From Henriciella sp. (lineage in GTDB: Bacteria; Pseudomonadota; Alphaproteobacteria; Caulobacterales; Hyphomonadaceae), in contig JAJFFK010000039.1 of assembly GCA_021776655.1 (NCBI GenBank), forward strand, positions 55,059 to 119,058: 64,000 nucleotides of DNA. The letters run 5' to 3'. The position numbers and the translations under genes are program-made. This document shows positions 17,478-26,291 of this stretch, piece after piece. The number at the start of each line of letters is the position of its first letter. The first letter of the stretch is position 1. A model generated the notes under the pieces. The model did no database searches and was not told where the DNA came from. It saw only the letters and a program-made list of their open reading frames with translations.

Positions 17478-18302
17478 TTATTCAGCAGGAACCAGGATTG
17501 GCGCTTTAGCTTGTTTGCGAGCTTTGCTGGCGGCGATCTGCTGATCGAGGCAGTCAAGATAGTTTGGGTGCTCAGTGCCCATCCAGCGATCCCACCAGGT
17601 GAAGTAGAAGCCATAATTCCCAGTGCCGCGCTCGTGGTGCATGTCATGGTGGGTGACGGTGGTGAGCCATCCCAGAACGGGCAATCTGGCCCAGCGACGT
17701 GGGAACACTTCATAACCGCAATGGCCTAGCGCGTTTTTGAAAATCATAATGGTCAGCACAATATATAGCGCCAAATTGTGGGTTGGGATGAAGATCAGAG
17801 CAATCGGCACGAACATATATTCGATCACTGCTTCACCGGCCGCGAAATTGTAAGCTGTGAACGGGGTTGGGTTGTGCGAGCGGTGGTGCTGCATATGCGT
17901 GCGCTTGTAGAGTTTGGCGTGGTGCATGGCGCGGTGGGTCCAGTAGAAATACGCATCATGCAGCACGATCCATAATGGGATCGAAATCCAGAACCAGACC
18001 ATACCGTACTGACCGAAATCATTATATTTCTGGAAAATGCCAAGATTGGCCGCTTCGAAGATCAGGATATCCATCGCGACAAACACGCAAATCGTCCTGA
18101 ACGAGGCTTTCAGCTCCATCTTGATCTGTTTCGTGCGCGGGGTGGGCTTGCGGATCTTGCGGTCTTCAATGAACTGGCTGAGTACGACCCAGAGAACAAA
18201 GAATGTGGTTAGCGTACCGAGGGCGTAGCGAATGCCCTCATATTGAATACCATTGAGGACGCGGGGTCCGAGCTCATTAGTGATAAATGATATGGCTTCC
18301 AT
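17478..18302 (-). CDS. Sterol desaturase / fatty acid hydroxylase family protein
   Basis: This 274-aa membrane di-iron enzyme has four or five hydrophobic segments. The histidine boxes of the superfamily are present: HDAYFYWTHRAMHH, HMQHHRSHNPTPF and THHDMHHERG. These bind two irons and use O2 to hydroxylate or desaturate a lipid. The natural substrate (sterol, hopanoid, carotenoid or fatty acid) cannot be told from sequence. GAAAAGGAGACCCAA lies before the ATG. The neighbouring AraC-type regulator gene on the same strand may control it. Confidence 0.88.
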   Translation of the reverse strand: MEAISFITNELGPRVLNGIQYEGIRYALGTLTTFFVLWVVLSQFIEDRKIRKPTPRTKQIKMELKASFRTICVFVAMDILIFEAANLGIFQKYNDFGQYGMVWFWISIPLWIVLHDAYFYWTHRAMHHAKLYKRTHMQHHRSHNPTPFTAYNFAAGEAVIEYMFVPIALIFIPTHNLALYIVLTIMIFKNALGHCGYEVFPRRWARLPVLGWLTTVTHHDMHHERGTGNYGFYFTWWDRWMGTEHPNYLDCLDQQIAASKARKQAKAPILVPAE

Positions 18303-18377
18303 TTGGGTCTCCTTTTCCCGTTAGAGACAAGAAAGCAGACCGCGCGGAAAACCTCTCCGCATTAGCGTAAAACATAG

Positions 18378-18395
18378 CTCAATTTCGAAATTGAG
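18378..18395. promoter_or_regulatory. Perfect 18-bp palindrome upstream of the desaturase gene
   Basis: CTCAATTTCGAAATTGAG is a perfect palindrome 76 nt upstream of the desaturase start and 9 bp past the AraC-type gene. It could be an operator or a weak AT-rich terminator hairpin for the upstream gene; there is no clean U-run. It shares the TTTCGAAA core with the palindrome at 16826-16839. Confidence 0.4.
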
Positions 18396-18404
18396 GATGT
18401 TTTT

Positions 18405-19463
18405 CTAAGATTGAGCAGGGGCGGCGAGGGCGGCGCGGCGGAAATTTGTCGGCGTCGTCCCCTCGGTAGATTTGAACGCCCGGTTGAACGTCGCCAATGA
18501 CGCATAGCCTGCATCCATTGCGATTGTCAGGACGGGCAGGCGTGCATGTTCGGGGTCTGAAAGGACGTCTTTGGCATAGGCCAGACGATAATTGTTGAGG
18601 AAGGCCGCAAAATTCCTGTAGCCGAGGCCATTATTGATCAAGGCGCGCAATTGATGTTCCGGCACCGCAATTTTGTCTGACAATATGCTGATCGTCAGGC
18701 CGTGTTCGGTGTAGAGCTTGTCTTCTTCCATCGCACTAACCAGTCGTGAATGCGAAACGGCATCACGCGGGTCAATGCTTGGCTTGGCGGGCAGGTTTGG
18801 TTTGTCTGGAATGGCCTCAAACAGCAGAGCTTCAGGATGCAAGCGTACCAGCCAAATATGCGCCCAGAACACCAAGACCGCGATAATTGCCGCTAGAATC
18901 GTCATTGCAAGCTCATTTCTATCACCGAGTATATTTTCTGAAATAACCGAAAGCGTCGTGCCGCCACCGATCGCCAACGCGAACCAGAGGCGGGCTCTGC
19001 GCCGTGGCTCAACCAAATCATCCTTGCGATTGGCTAGCGCTTTCCAACAGAGATGCACAATGATGGCGAAGATGATTAGGTCAAAAAATGGATCAACCCG
19101 AAAGCGTGGTGGTGCAATCCAGCCTAAATCAGCGAACCGGTAAACCATATTGGATGCTGAGACGAAAATGAATCCGGACCATTCCAACCATCCGGGGCGG
19201 AAATCATCGTCAAATAAGGATAGGCAGAACCACCACCCCAGCGGGATAACGATGACATCAATCATCCGCGCCGCAGCATGCAGCGGGAATGGTAGCTGAA
19301 GGTCTTCTGGCGCGGAGGACAGCAATAAGGCCACGGCGCTGAAGCTAAATAATAGGGCTAACCGCACTCGCGCGGACGAGCGCCCATCGCGTAGGCCCAA
19401 TGTGATAAACACAACAAGCGCACCAACGGTGCTATAGCGGATGAGGACGTCGGCTAGGAACAT
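18405..19463 (-). CDS. AraC-family transcriptional regulator with membrane N-terminus
   Basis: This 352-aa protein has about six to seven hydrophobic segments in residues 1-215 and then an AraC/XylS DNA-binding domain (SILSDKIAVPEHQLRALINNGLGYRNF and VLTIAMDAGYASLATFNRAFKSTEGTTPTNFRR). Membrane-bound AraC regulators of this form are common in alphaproteobacteria; their signals are mostly unknown. It lies directly upstream of the desaturase gene on the same strand, 102 nt away, suggesting that gene as a target. Confidence 0.88.
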   Translation of the reverse strand: MFLADVLIRYSTVGALVVFITLGLRDGRSSARVRLALLFSFSAVALLLSSAPEDLQLPFPLHAAARMIDVIVIPLGWWFCLSLFDDDFRPGWLEWSGFIFVSASNMVYRFADLGWIAPPRFRVDPFFDLIIFAIIVHLCWKALANRKDDLVEPRRRARLWFALAIGGGTTLSVISENILGDRNELAMTILAAIIAVLVFWAHIWLVRLHPEALLFEAIPDKPNLPAKPSIDPRDAVSHSRLVSAMEEDKLYTEHGLTISILSDKIAVPEHQLRALINNGLGYRNFAAFLNNYRLAYAKDVLSDPEHARLPVLTIAMDAGYASLATFNRAFKSTEGTTPTNFRRAALAAPAQS

Positions 19464-19539
19464 GGCTGACTAGGCACCCTGATTGGCGCGATTGGTCAAG
19501 TGGGGTGTCCTCGGCTTGCCTTTTTCGAGATGACAAAAG

Positions 19540-20304
19540 TCACAAAGCCGGTTGGATCGGACCTTCGGCGCGACCGTTGACGAATTGGTCGACATATTCG
19601 TTGCCGCTATGATCAATATCGGCAGCCGGGCCGCGCCAGATGATCTTGCCATCGAACAGGAAGGCGATCTCATCAGCGATCTTGCGAGCGCTGGCCATGT
19701 CATGCGTAATCGAGACCGCCGCCGCGCCGAGCGCCTTGGTCTGCTCGATGATCAGGTCATTAATCGCATCGGCAGTGATCGGGTCGAGGCCGGTGGTTGG
19801 TTCATCAAAGAAAATCAGGTCAGGCTTGGAGGCAATCGCGCGGGCCAACCCGACGCGTTTCTGCATCCCGCCGGAAATTTCGGCCGGGGTCAGGTCGGCG
19901 ACATCCGAGCCAAGTCGCACCTGTTTCATTGTTGCAATCGCGTGCTCTTTGGCGTCTTTGCGCTTCATCCCGTCAGCATTGAGCAGACGAAACGCGACAT
20001 TCTCCCAGATGGTCAGACTGTCAAACAGCGCGGCGGATTGGAACAACATGCCGATCCGGGCGCGCATCGCGTCGCGGGCCTTGCCTTGGTCACGCGTCAC
20101 ATCCTTGCCGTCAAAATAGATCTTGCCCGCATCCGGCGTCATCAAGCCAAGCGTGTTCTTGAGTATCACCGATTTACCCGAGCCAGAGCCGCCAAGCACG
20201 ACCAGCGACTTGCCGGGGGCGACATCAATATCCACCCCGCGCAGGACGTGATTACTGCCGAACGATTTGGTCACGCCAGAGAGCTGTAAGAGATGCTGGG
20301 TCAT
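19540..20304 (-). CDS. mlaF: MlaF-type ABC transporter ATPase
   Basis: This is the ATP-binding subunit of the MlaFE-type phospholipid transporter that maintains outer-membrane asymmetry. It has Walker A GGSGSGKS, Q-loop FQSAALFDSLT, signature ISGGMQKR, Walker B LIFFDEPTTGLDP and H-loop ITHD. The AALFDSLTIWENVAF segment is typical of the Mla/Ttg2 family. It overlaps mlaE by 4 nt. No MCE-domain gene (mlaD) follows; the next gene is the AraC regulator. Confidence 0.93.
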   Translation of the reverse strand: MTQHLLQLSGVTKSFGSNHVLRGVDIDVAPGKSLVVLGGSGSGKSVILKNTLGLMTPDAGKIYFDGKDVTRDQGKARDAMRARIGMLFQSAALFDSLTIWENVAFRLLNADGMKRKDAKEHAIATMKQVRLGSDVADLTPAEISGGMQKRVGLARAIASKPDLIFFDEPTTGLDPITADAINDLIIEQTKALGAAAVSITHDMASARKIADEIAFLFDGKIIWRGPAADIDHSGNEYVDQFVNGRAEGPIQPAL

Positions 20305-21116
20305 AGGCCGATCCCAACAAAGATGCTGGACAAGACATAATTGACGGCGAGGATCAATACCGCTGCGCCGACCATTGCAAAGGTTGCTGCGCGGCCCACG
20401 CCGGTTGCGCCTGCGCTCGATTTATCGCCGTGATAACAGCCCATTAGCGCGATGATGCCGCCAAAGAAAACCGCCTTGATCACGCCGACCAGAATGTCGT
20501 TGCGGGTGACAAAATCCAAGGTGTTGCGCAAATAGGTCGTCGAATCGAAGCCAAGCCCATAGACGCTAACCGCCCAGCCGCCCATCACGCCGATAATGTC
20601 AGCCACCAGTACGAGTAGCGGGAGGGTCAAAATACCGGCAATAAAGCGCGGGGCATAAAGATAGCGAAACGGGTTGGCGCTCAGCGTCTTCAGCGCATCG
20701 ATCTGCTCGGTGACCCGCATCGCGCCGATCTCTGCCGCGATCCCAGCAGAGACACGTCCCGCCAGCATCAGGCCGGTTATTGTCACGCCAAGTTCTCGTG
20801 TGATGCCGAGCACCACAATGTTTGGTACGAATTGTTCGGCGCCATAACGCGCCCCGCCTGTATAGATGTTGAGGGCGAGGGCAGCGCCGATAAACACCGC
20901 TGACAACCCAACGACGGGCAGGCTGTAAAATCCTATCGCGACCATTTGGCGAAAGATCTGCGCCGGATACCAGCGCGGCGTCAAACCCGCCCAACTCATC
21001 TGTGCGGCAAACACAGACAGGCGGCCAATCTCGGCCATCATGCCAAGCGCGGCGCGGCCCAGCCATTGCAGCGGATTGGGCAAGCCGCTTTTAGGTTTCA
21101 AAGATACGTGTGACAC
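20301..21116 (-). CDS. mlaE: MlaE-type ABC transporter permease
   Basis: This 271-aa permease of the MlaE/YrbE family has about five to six membrane segments. The diagnostic EIGAMRVTEQIDALKTLSANPFRYL lies in the middle, followed by PRFIAGILTLPLLV. It starts with GTG, 26 nt inside the end of alr. A later start would lose little of the conserved part. It pairs with mlaF as the inner-membrane core of a lipid transporter. Confidence 0.92.
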   Translation of the reverse strand: MSHVSLKPKSGLPNPLQWLGRAALGMMAEIGRLSVFAAQMSWAGLTPRWYPAQIFRQMVAIGFYSLPVVGLSAVFIGAALALNIYTGGARYGAEQFVPNIVVLGITRELGVTITGLMLAGRVSAGIAAEIGAMRVTEQIDALKTLSANPFRYLYAPRFIAGILTLPLLVLVADIIGVMGGWAVSVYGLGFDSTTYLRNTLDFVTRNDILVGVIKAVFFGGIIALMGCYHGDKSSAGATGVGRAATFAMVGAAVLILAVNYVLSSIFVGIGL

Positions 21117-22167
21117 GAGGCGTCAGTCCTGTTGTAAGTTCATAACCAATTGTTCCGGCAAGAGCGGCCTGTTCTTCAAGCGGTGCGTCCGGACCAATGA
21201 ATTGCGCGAATACACCCGGTCTTGCAAGAGCTACAGCCGCACTTACGTCAATTGTTATCAAGTCCATGGAAACTCGCCCGACAATTGGACAGCGTATGCC
21301 CTCGACACTGGCAAAGCCTTTTCCAGATGCAGAGCGTGGAAAGCCATCGCCGTATCCCAGAGCAATTGTTACCAGCGGGGTTGCGGCCTGGAATGTGTGG
21401 GTCGCGTCATAACCGACCGTCTCACCCGCTTGCGCAGTATGGACCTGTAATATTGGCGCTTCGAGGGTCATGCCCGGCTTTAGCGGCAAGCCCTCTGGGG
21501 GATGCCCGCCACCATATAAAGCAATGCCAGGCCGCGACAGGTCGCCGTGATAGTCGGGGCCGAGCCAGACACCGCCTGAATTGGACAGACTGATCGGGAC
21601 ATCTGGAAATTGCCCGGCGGCGGTTTTGAACTCGGCCAGTTGAAACGCGTTCATGGCGTTTCCAGCGGTTTCCGAACAGGCCAGGTGTGACAGGATCAGA
21701 CTGGGCGCCATGCCTTGCGTGGCGGCGGCAAGTTTTGGTGCATCCCCAATCGGCAGGCCGAGCCGGTTCATGCCGCTATCAAAGTGCAGGCCATAGCCGC
21801 CATGCAATTTTCCGGCGGATTGTAGCCACGTCACCAGCGTTTGAAACTGCGGCTGCGAATTGATAATCGGGGTCAGCGCGCTTTGTCGGTATAGCGGCTC
21901 TTCGTAAGGGTCAGGTCCGTTCAGAACATAGATTGTCGGGTGCGGGCCGAGTGTGTTGCGGGCCAGTTCACCTTCAAAGCTGTGAGCCACGAAATAGTGA
22001 TCGCAGCCGGCAAAATGCAGCGCCTCGGCGACTTGTTCAAGGCCGTGGCCATAGGCGTCGGCTTTGATCACCGCCGCTGTCATGCCGCCGGTTTGGCTGG
22101 CACGGACTGTGCGCCAATTGTCGGCAATACTGGCCAGATGGATGCGCGCGCGCGGGCGGAGACTCAT
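21091..22167 (-). CDS. alr: Alanine racemase
   Basis: This PLP enzyme makes D-alanine for peptidoglycan. The PLP lysine lies in AAVIKADAYGHG near residue 35. The C-terminal beta-domain has GYDATHTFQ and GYGDGFPRS, and the metal/substrate loop VGRVSMDLITID follows. 358 aa. It lies 38 nt downstream of dnaB and overlaps mlaE; dnaB-alr is a common alphaproteobacterial pairing. Confidence 0.95.
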   Translation of the reverse strand: MSLRPRARIHLASIADNWRTVRASQTGGMTAAVIKADAYGHGLEQVAEALHFAGCDHYFVAHSFEGELARNTLGPHPTIYVLNGPDPYEEPLYRQSALTPIINSQPQFQTLVTWLQSAGKLHGGYGLHFDSGMNRLGLPIGDAPKLAAATQGMAPSLILSHLACSETAGNAMNAFQLAEFKTAAGQFPDVPISLSNSGGVWLGPDYHGDLSRPGIALYGGGHPPEGLPLKPGMTLEAPILQVHTAQAGETVGYDATHTFQAATPLVTIALGYGDGFPRSASGKGFASVEGIRCPIVGRVSMDLITIDVSAAVALARPGVFAQFIGPDAPLEEQAALAGTIGYELTTGLTPRVTRIFET

Positions 22168-22205
22168 GCGGGTCTTGTTAGCGGGCTTTGTGGCGGATGT
22201 AAGCC

Positions 22206-23702
22206 CTACTCGTAATCATCCTTCGGCTGTTTGGCGAGATTGCCAAACTGCGTGATATTTGGATCAAATGTCAGAACAATGCGGCCAATCGGACCATGGC
22301 GTTGCTTGCCGATTATCACTTCAGCGGTGCCATGGACTTCATCCATGCGTTGGCGCCAATTGTCCCATTTATCGGACTTATCCTTGCTGCCATCAGTTTC
22401 AGGCTCGGTCCGTTCAAGGTAATAGGACTCGCGGTAAACAAACATCACCACATCGGCGTCTTGCTCAATCGATCCGGACTCGCGCAAATCAGATAGTTGC
22501 GGGCGTTTATCGTCACGTTGCTCAACCGCACGTGAAAGTTGCGACAGCGCGACAACCGGAACATTCAGTTCCTTGGCCAGAGCTTTGAGAGTGGTGGTGA
22601 TCTGAGTAACTTCCTGGACGCGGTTTTCGCTGGCCTTGCCGGATGTGCCGGTTAGCAATTGCAAATAGTCGACAATGATCAGGTCAACACCTTGAGAGCG
22701 TTGTAATCGCCGGGCACGCGCGGCCAGCTGGCTGACCGAAATGCCGCCTTGATCATCGATATAAAGCGGCAGGTTTTGTAGCTCTTCAGTGGCCTGCCTG
22801 AGATCCTCGAAATCATCCTTGTGCAGGTCACCTTGGCGAATCTTGTGGGCATTGATGCCAGTGCGCTCGGCGAGAATACGGGTGGCGAGTTGCTCAGACG
22901 ACATTTCCAACGAAAAGAACGCGACTTTCGCCCCGGCCATGGTCTTGGTTGACCCGTCTTCCTGTTTCTCGCCTCGGTATGAGCTGGCAGCATTATAGGC
23001 AATATTCGTCACCAAGGAGGTCTTGCCCATTGAGGGTCGACCCGCGAGGATAATCAGGTCTGAGCCATGCATTCCGCCCAATTTATTATCAAGATCAATC
23101 AGTTCGGTTGCGATACCGGCAATGTGTCCGTCGCGCTTAAACGCAGCCTCGGCCATTTGCAGGGATTCAGTGAGCGCTTCGGCGAAACTGGAAAATCCGC
23201 GCCCCGTCGATCCGCGTTCAGCGAGGGAGAACAATTCACGTTCCGCCAGTTCGACCTGCTGTGCGCCATCGGACTCACGGTCGTGAACCATGGCGCGCGA
23301 CTGCACGCCAGCGCCAATGTCAATCAGCTCGCGGCGCATCGCCAGGTCGCGAATCATATGCGCGTAATCCTGAACTTCCGGGCCGAACGCGGCGCTATCA
23401 AGCAGGTTGGCGAGATAGGTCGCGCCGCCAATTGAGGTCAGGCGTTCGTCTTTGTCGAATTGCTCACGCAGGGTGACGCCATCGGCGACGCGGCCGTTCT
23501 GGATCAGCAATTGGCAAGCCGAAAAAATCTCTTCGTGAGCCGGGGCGTAAAAATCGCTTGGCCGCAAGATGTCGGCAACCCGTTGAAACGCGTTATTGTC
23601 ATACAGGATGGACCCAATCACCGCCGCTTCAGCAGACAGGTTATGGGGCAGATCGCGCGGCGCCTCTTCGGGCGTGTCGACGGGGGCAATAGCAGGGCTC
23701 AT
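22206..23702 (-). CDS. dnaB: Replicative DNA helicase DnaB
   Basis: DnaB is the hexameric fork helicase. It shows the N-terminal domain (HNLSAEAAVIGSILYDNNAF), linker, and RecA-like motor with Walker A AGRPSMGKTS, Walker B LIIVDYLQLL and motif QLSRAVEQRDDKRPQLSDLRESGSIEQDAD. 498 aa, no intein or insertion. It lies 166 nt from the ribosomal rplI gene upstream, with a terminator between. Confidence 0.98.
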   Translation of the reverse strand: MSPAIAPVDTPEEAPRDLPHNLSAEAAVIGSILYDNNAFQRVADILRPSDFYAPAHEEIFSACQLLIQNGRVADGVTLREQFDKDERLTSIGGATYLANLLDSAAFGPEVQDYAHMIRDLAMRRELIDIGAGVQSRAMVHDRESDGAQQVELAERELFSLAERGSTGRGFSSFAEALTESLQMAEAAFKRDGHIAGIATELIDLDNKLGGMHGSDLIILAGRPSMGKTSLVTNIAYNAASSYRGEKQEDGSTKTMAGAKVAFFSLEMSSEQLATRILAERTGINAHKIRQGDLHKDDFEDLRQATEELQNLPLYIDDQGGISVSQLAARARRLQRSQGVDLIIVDYLQLLTGTSGKASENRVQEVTQITTTLKALAKELNVPVVALSQLSRAVEQRDDKRPQLSDLRESGSIEQDADVVMFVYRESYYLERTEPETDGSKDKSDKWDNWRQRMDEVHGTAEVIIGKQRHGPIGRIVLTFDPNITQFGNLAKQPKDDYE

Positions 23703-23817
23703 CTGGGCACATTAACCACAAGTCACCGAATTTGCAGCCTCGATTTTCAGCCAACCTGATCAGGTTGCTCGGAGGTTCTTCAAACTGCACAGCGAAATTT
23801 GATCTGTGGATAGACAA

Positions 23818-23847
23818 AAGGCCGCCTCGATTTTACGAAGCGGCCTT
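23818..23847 (-). terminator. Rho-independent terminator of rpsF-rpsR-rplI
   Basis: On the minus strand AAGGCCGCTTCG pairs with CGAGGCGGCCTT (one wobble) around TAAAAT, followed by TTGTC. It lies 21 nt after the rplI stop and separates the ribosomal operon from dnaB. Confidence 0.8.
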
Positions 23848-23868
23848 CTTGATCAGGTCACCGAAGAA

Positions 23869-24456
23869 CTATTCGTCGTCGCCTTCAGGGGCTGTATCGA
23901 TTTCAGCGGCTGCAGCAGCCATTGCAATCGCTTGCTCTTCAGCTGCTTCGGTCTTTTCAGCCTGCACGGTATCGATGACGTTTTCACCAGCGGCCTGGCG
24001 CTCAGCTTCTTCTTCCGAACGCGCGACATTGAGAGTGATCGTCACACGAACTTCCGCGTGCAGACGGATGCCGACGTCGTGAATGCCCAGCGTTTTAATC
24101 GGCGTATCCAGGCGAACCTGCTCACGCTTGATCTTGTGGCCATTCTCAGCGGCGACTTCGACGATGTCGCGCGCGGTAACGGAGCCGTAAAGTTGTCCGG
24201 TTGTGCCCGACTGGCGAATGATGCTGAAGGCTGCGCCTTCCAGTTCGGTGCCAGATGCGGCGGCATTTTCACGGGCTTCTGAGTTGCGCTGTTCAAGCAC
24301 TTCGCGTTCCGCTTCGAAACGTGCGCGGTTCTTGTTATTGGCGATCAGCGCTTTGCCAGTTGGCAGCAGAAAGTTACGCGCAAAGCCGTTCTTGACGGAC
24401 ACTTCGTCGCCAAGATTGCCGAGGTTTTCGACGCGTTCAAGTAGAATGATTTGCAT
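23869..24456 (-). CDS. rplI: 50S ribosomal protein bL9
   Basis: The N-terminal L9 signature is MQIILLERVENLGNLGDEVSVKNGFARNFLLPTGKA. The C-terminal domain lies in residues 75-150. At 195 aa it is longer than the usual 150 because of an acidic, alanine-rich tail (EKTEAAEEQAIAMAAAAAE), a common alphaproteobacterial extension. Last gene of rpsF-rpsR-rplI. Confidence 0.97.
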   Translation of the reverse strand: MQIILLERVENLGNLGDEVSVKNGFARNFLLPTGKALIANNKNRARFEAEREVLEQRNSEARENAAASGTELEGAAFSIIRQSGTTGQLYGSVTARDIVEVAAENGHKIKREQVRLDTPIKTLGIHDVGIRLHAEVRVTITLNVARSEEEAERQAAGENVIDTVQAEKTEAAEEQAIAMAAAAAEIDTAPEGDDE

Positions 24457-24467
24457 GAGCTTTTCTC

Positions 24468-24734
24468 CTACTTCACGGTGAATGGAAGCAAGGCAAGCAT
24501 ACGGGCGCGTTTGATGGCACGGGTAAGCTTGCGCTGGTTTTTGAAGTTCACGGCGGTGATCCGAGATGGCACAATTTTGCCCTTCTCAGAGATATAGCGC
24601 TGCAGCGTTTTGACATCTTTATAGTCAATCGGCTGGGCATTTGCGCCAGAAAACGGATCGACCTTGCGGCGACGCCCGAAAGAGCGGCGCGCGGGGATGT
24701 TGGTGATGTTCATTCCAGAGATCATCTTGGACAT
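24468..24734 (-). CDS. rpsR: 30S ribosomal protein bS18
   Basis: An 88-aa protein with the S18 core: [41 protein letters not shown] and [18 protein letters not shown]. It binds bS6 in the small-subunit platform. The track start [12 protein letters not shown] fits; the internal ATGs at residues 4 and 8 are also possible. It lies 21 nt after rpsF and 11 nt before rplI. Confidence 0.96.
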   Translation of the reverse strand: MSKMISGMNITNIPARRSFGRRRKVDPFSGANAQPIDYKDVKTLQRYISEKGKIVPSRITAVNFKNQRKLTRAIKRARMLALLPFTVK

Positions 24735-24755
24735 AATGGTTTTCCTTTTCTCTCT

Positions 24756-25124
24756 CTAGTCGCGGTCGCGGCGGGGGGCACGATCGGGGCGATCACCGCG
24801 ATCTTTACGGGACATGACCGGCGAAGGGGTTTCGTCCAGTTCGTCGACGCGGATCGTCATGTAACGCATGATGTCGTCGGAAATTCGGTGTGCACGCTCA
24901 AGCTCGTGGACGGCTTCTGCCGGGCCATCAATATTGAACAGGGCATAGTGGCCCTTGCGCTGCTTGTTGATCGGGTAGGCGAGATTGCGCAGGCCCCAAT
25001 ACTCGGTCTTGCCGAGAGTGCATTTTTGTTTTTTGAGGAACTCGGAGAGTTCTTCCATCAGAGTCTCAACTTGTGCTGGTGAGATGTCCGGCCTCGCAAT
25101 GAGGACGTGTTCGTAAAAAGACAT
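24756..25124 (-). CDS. rpsF: 30S ribosomal protein bS6
   Basis: The true start is MSFYEHVLIARPDISPAQVE at 25124 (122 aa). The track ORF continues upstream without family similarity. The bS6 core EYWGLRNLAYPINKQRKGHYALFNIDG is clear. The C-terminus is charged (DRGDRPDRAPRRDRD). Promoter and any bS6:bS18 autoregulatory leader must lie in the 206-bp gap to fabD. I could not identify the leader motif with confidence. Confidence 0.96.
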   Translation of the reverse strand: MSFYEHVLIARPDISPAQVETLMEELSEFLKKQKCTLGKTEYWGLRNLAYPINKQRKGHYALFNIDGPAEAVHELERAHRISDDIMRYMTIRVDELDETPSPVMSRKDRGDRPDRAPRRDRD

Positions 25125-25330
25125 ATATAATCCCGGTCGTCTGTGGATTGCGGCGCAGGATCCGTGGGAAACGGGTCTGGCGATGGCCCCTCGCAACTGG
25201 CTCATTCCAGAATTGAGGACCGCAAACCTTGCGAAGCGCGTCGTAAAGCGCAAAACGGACACAGAATCAAGCGGCTTGCGCGGCTGAGCGCAGCGATCTA
25301 TGCGGGCGGCAACAGATACAGGAGCGCCAG

Positions 25331-26278
25331 ATGACGATGTTCGCGTTTATTTTCCCCGGCCAGGGCAGCCAGTTCATCGGAATGGGCAAGGATCTGGCCG
25401 ATACTTTTCCAGTCGCGAAAGAGGTCTTCCAAGCTGTCGATGAGGCGCTGAGTCAGGATTTGTCAGGCTTGATGTGGGCGGGCGAGATTGACGAGCTGAA
25501 GCTCACCACCAATACCCAGCCAGCCCTGATGGCGGTCAGTGTCGCGGCGATGTATGCATTGGAAGCTGAGTTTGGTATTGGCGCCGACCGGGCCGCCTTT
25601 GTCGCCGGGCACTCGCTCGGCGAATATTCAGCTCTGGCGGCGGCTGGGTCGATCAATGTTGCAGATTGCGCGCGTATCCTGCGGGTGCGCGGTGATGCGA
25701 TGCAGGCCGCTGTGCCTGCAGGAGAAGGTGCAATGGCGGCGCTTTTGGGCGCAACGCCAGAGCAAGCGGCAGACCTGTGTGCCATCGGTGCAGCGCATGG
25801 GCCTTGTGAGATAGCCAATGACAATGCGCCGGGCCAAATTGTCATTTCTGGTGCCAAGGCAGCGATTGAACTTGCCTGTGCAAACGCCAAAGACCTTGGC
25901 ATCAAGAAAGCTGTGCCACTGCCAGTGAGCGCGCCGTTTCATTGCTCACTGATGCAGCCTGCGGCGGATGCAATGTCTGAAGCTTTGGCGAGAATTACGA
26001 TCACCCCGCCAAGTGTCCCGCTAGTGGCGAATGTCACGGCGCAAGCTGGCACCGATCCTGATGCGATCAGAGCGCAATTGGTTGCGCAGGTCACTGGCCA
26101 GGTCCGCTGGACCGAAACCGTGCAATATATGGCGGCTATAGGCACTGAGCAAACCATAGAGGCGGGTGCCGGAAAAGTCCTCACCGTGATGAACCGGCGT
26201 ACTGTACGAGAGCTCGAAGGTCTCACCATGGGGACGCCAGACGAGATTGAGGCCGTGGCAACACGGCTGAACGGCTAG
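25331..26278 (+). CDS. fabD: Malonyl-CoA:ACP transacylase
   Basis: FabD loads malonate onto acyl carrier protein for fatty acid synthesis. Motifs are FPGQGSQFIGMG, the nucleophile elbow GHSLGEYSALAA, and the catalytic His region PVSAPFHCSLM. ATG 25331 is supported by GGAG 6 nt upstream. 315 aa. It begins the fab cluster and divides from rpsF across a 206-bp promoter gap. Confidence 0.96.
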   Translation: MTMFAFIFPGQGSQFIGMGKDLADTFPVAKEVFQAVDEALSQDLSGLMWAGEIDELKLTTNTQPALMAVSVAAMYALEAEFGIGADRAAFVAGHSLGEYSALAAAGSINVADCARILRVRGDAMQAAVPAGEGAMAALLGATPEQAADLCAIGAAHGPCEIANDNAPGQIVISGAKAAIELACANAKDLGIKKAVPLPVSAPFHCSLMQPAADAMSEALARITITPPSVPLVANVTAQAGTDPDAIRAQLVAQVTGQVRWTETVQYMAAIGTEQTIEAGAGKVLTVMNRRTVRELEGLTMGTPDEIEAVATRLNG

Positions 26279-26291
26279 AAGGAGAATGGGA

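Noticed and set aside
19552-20289. 245-aa plus-strand ORF opposite mlaF
   Set aside because: Fully antisense to a well-recognised ABC ATPase and without a recognisable domain.
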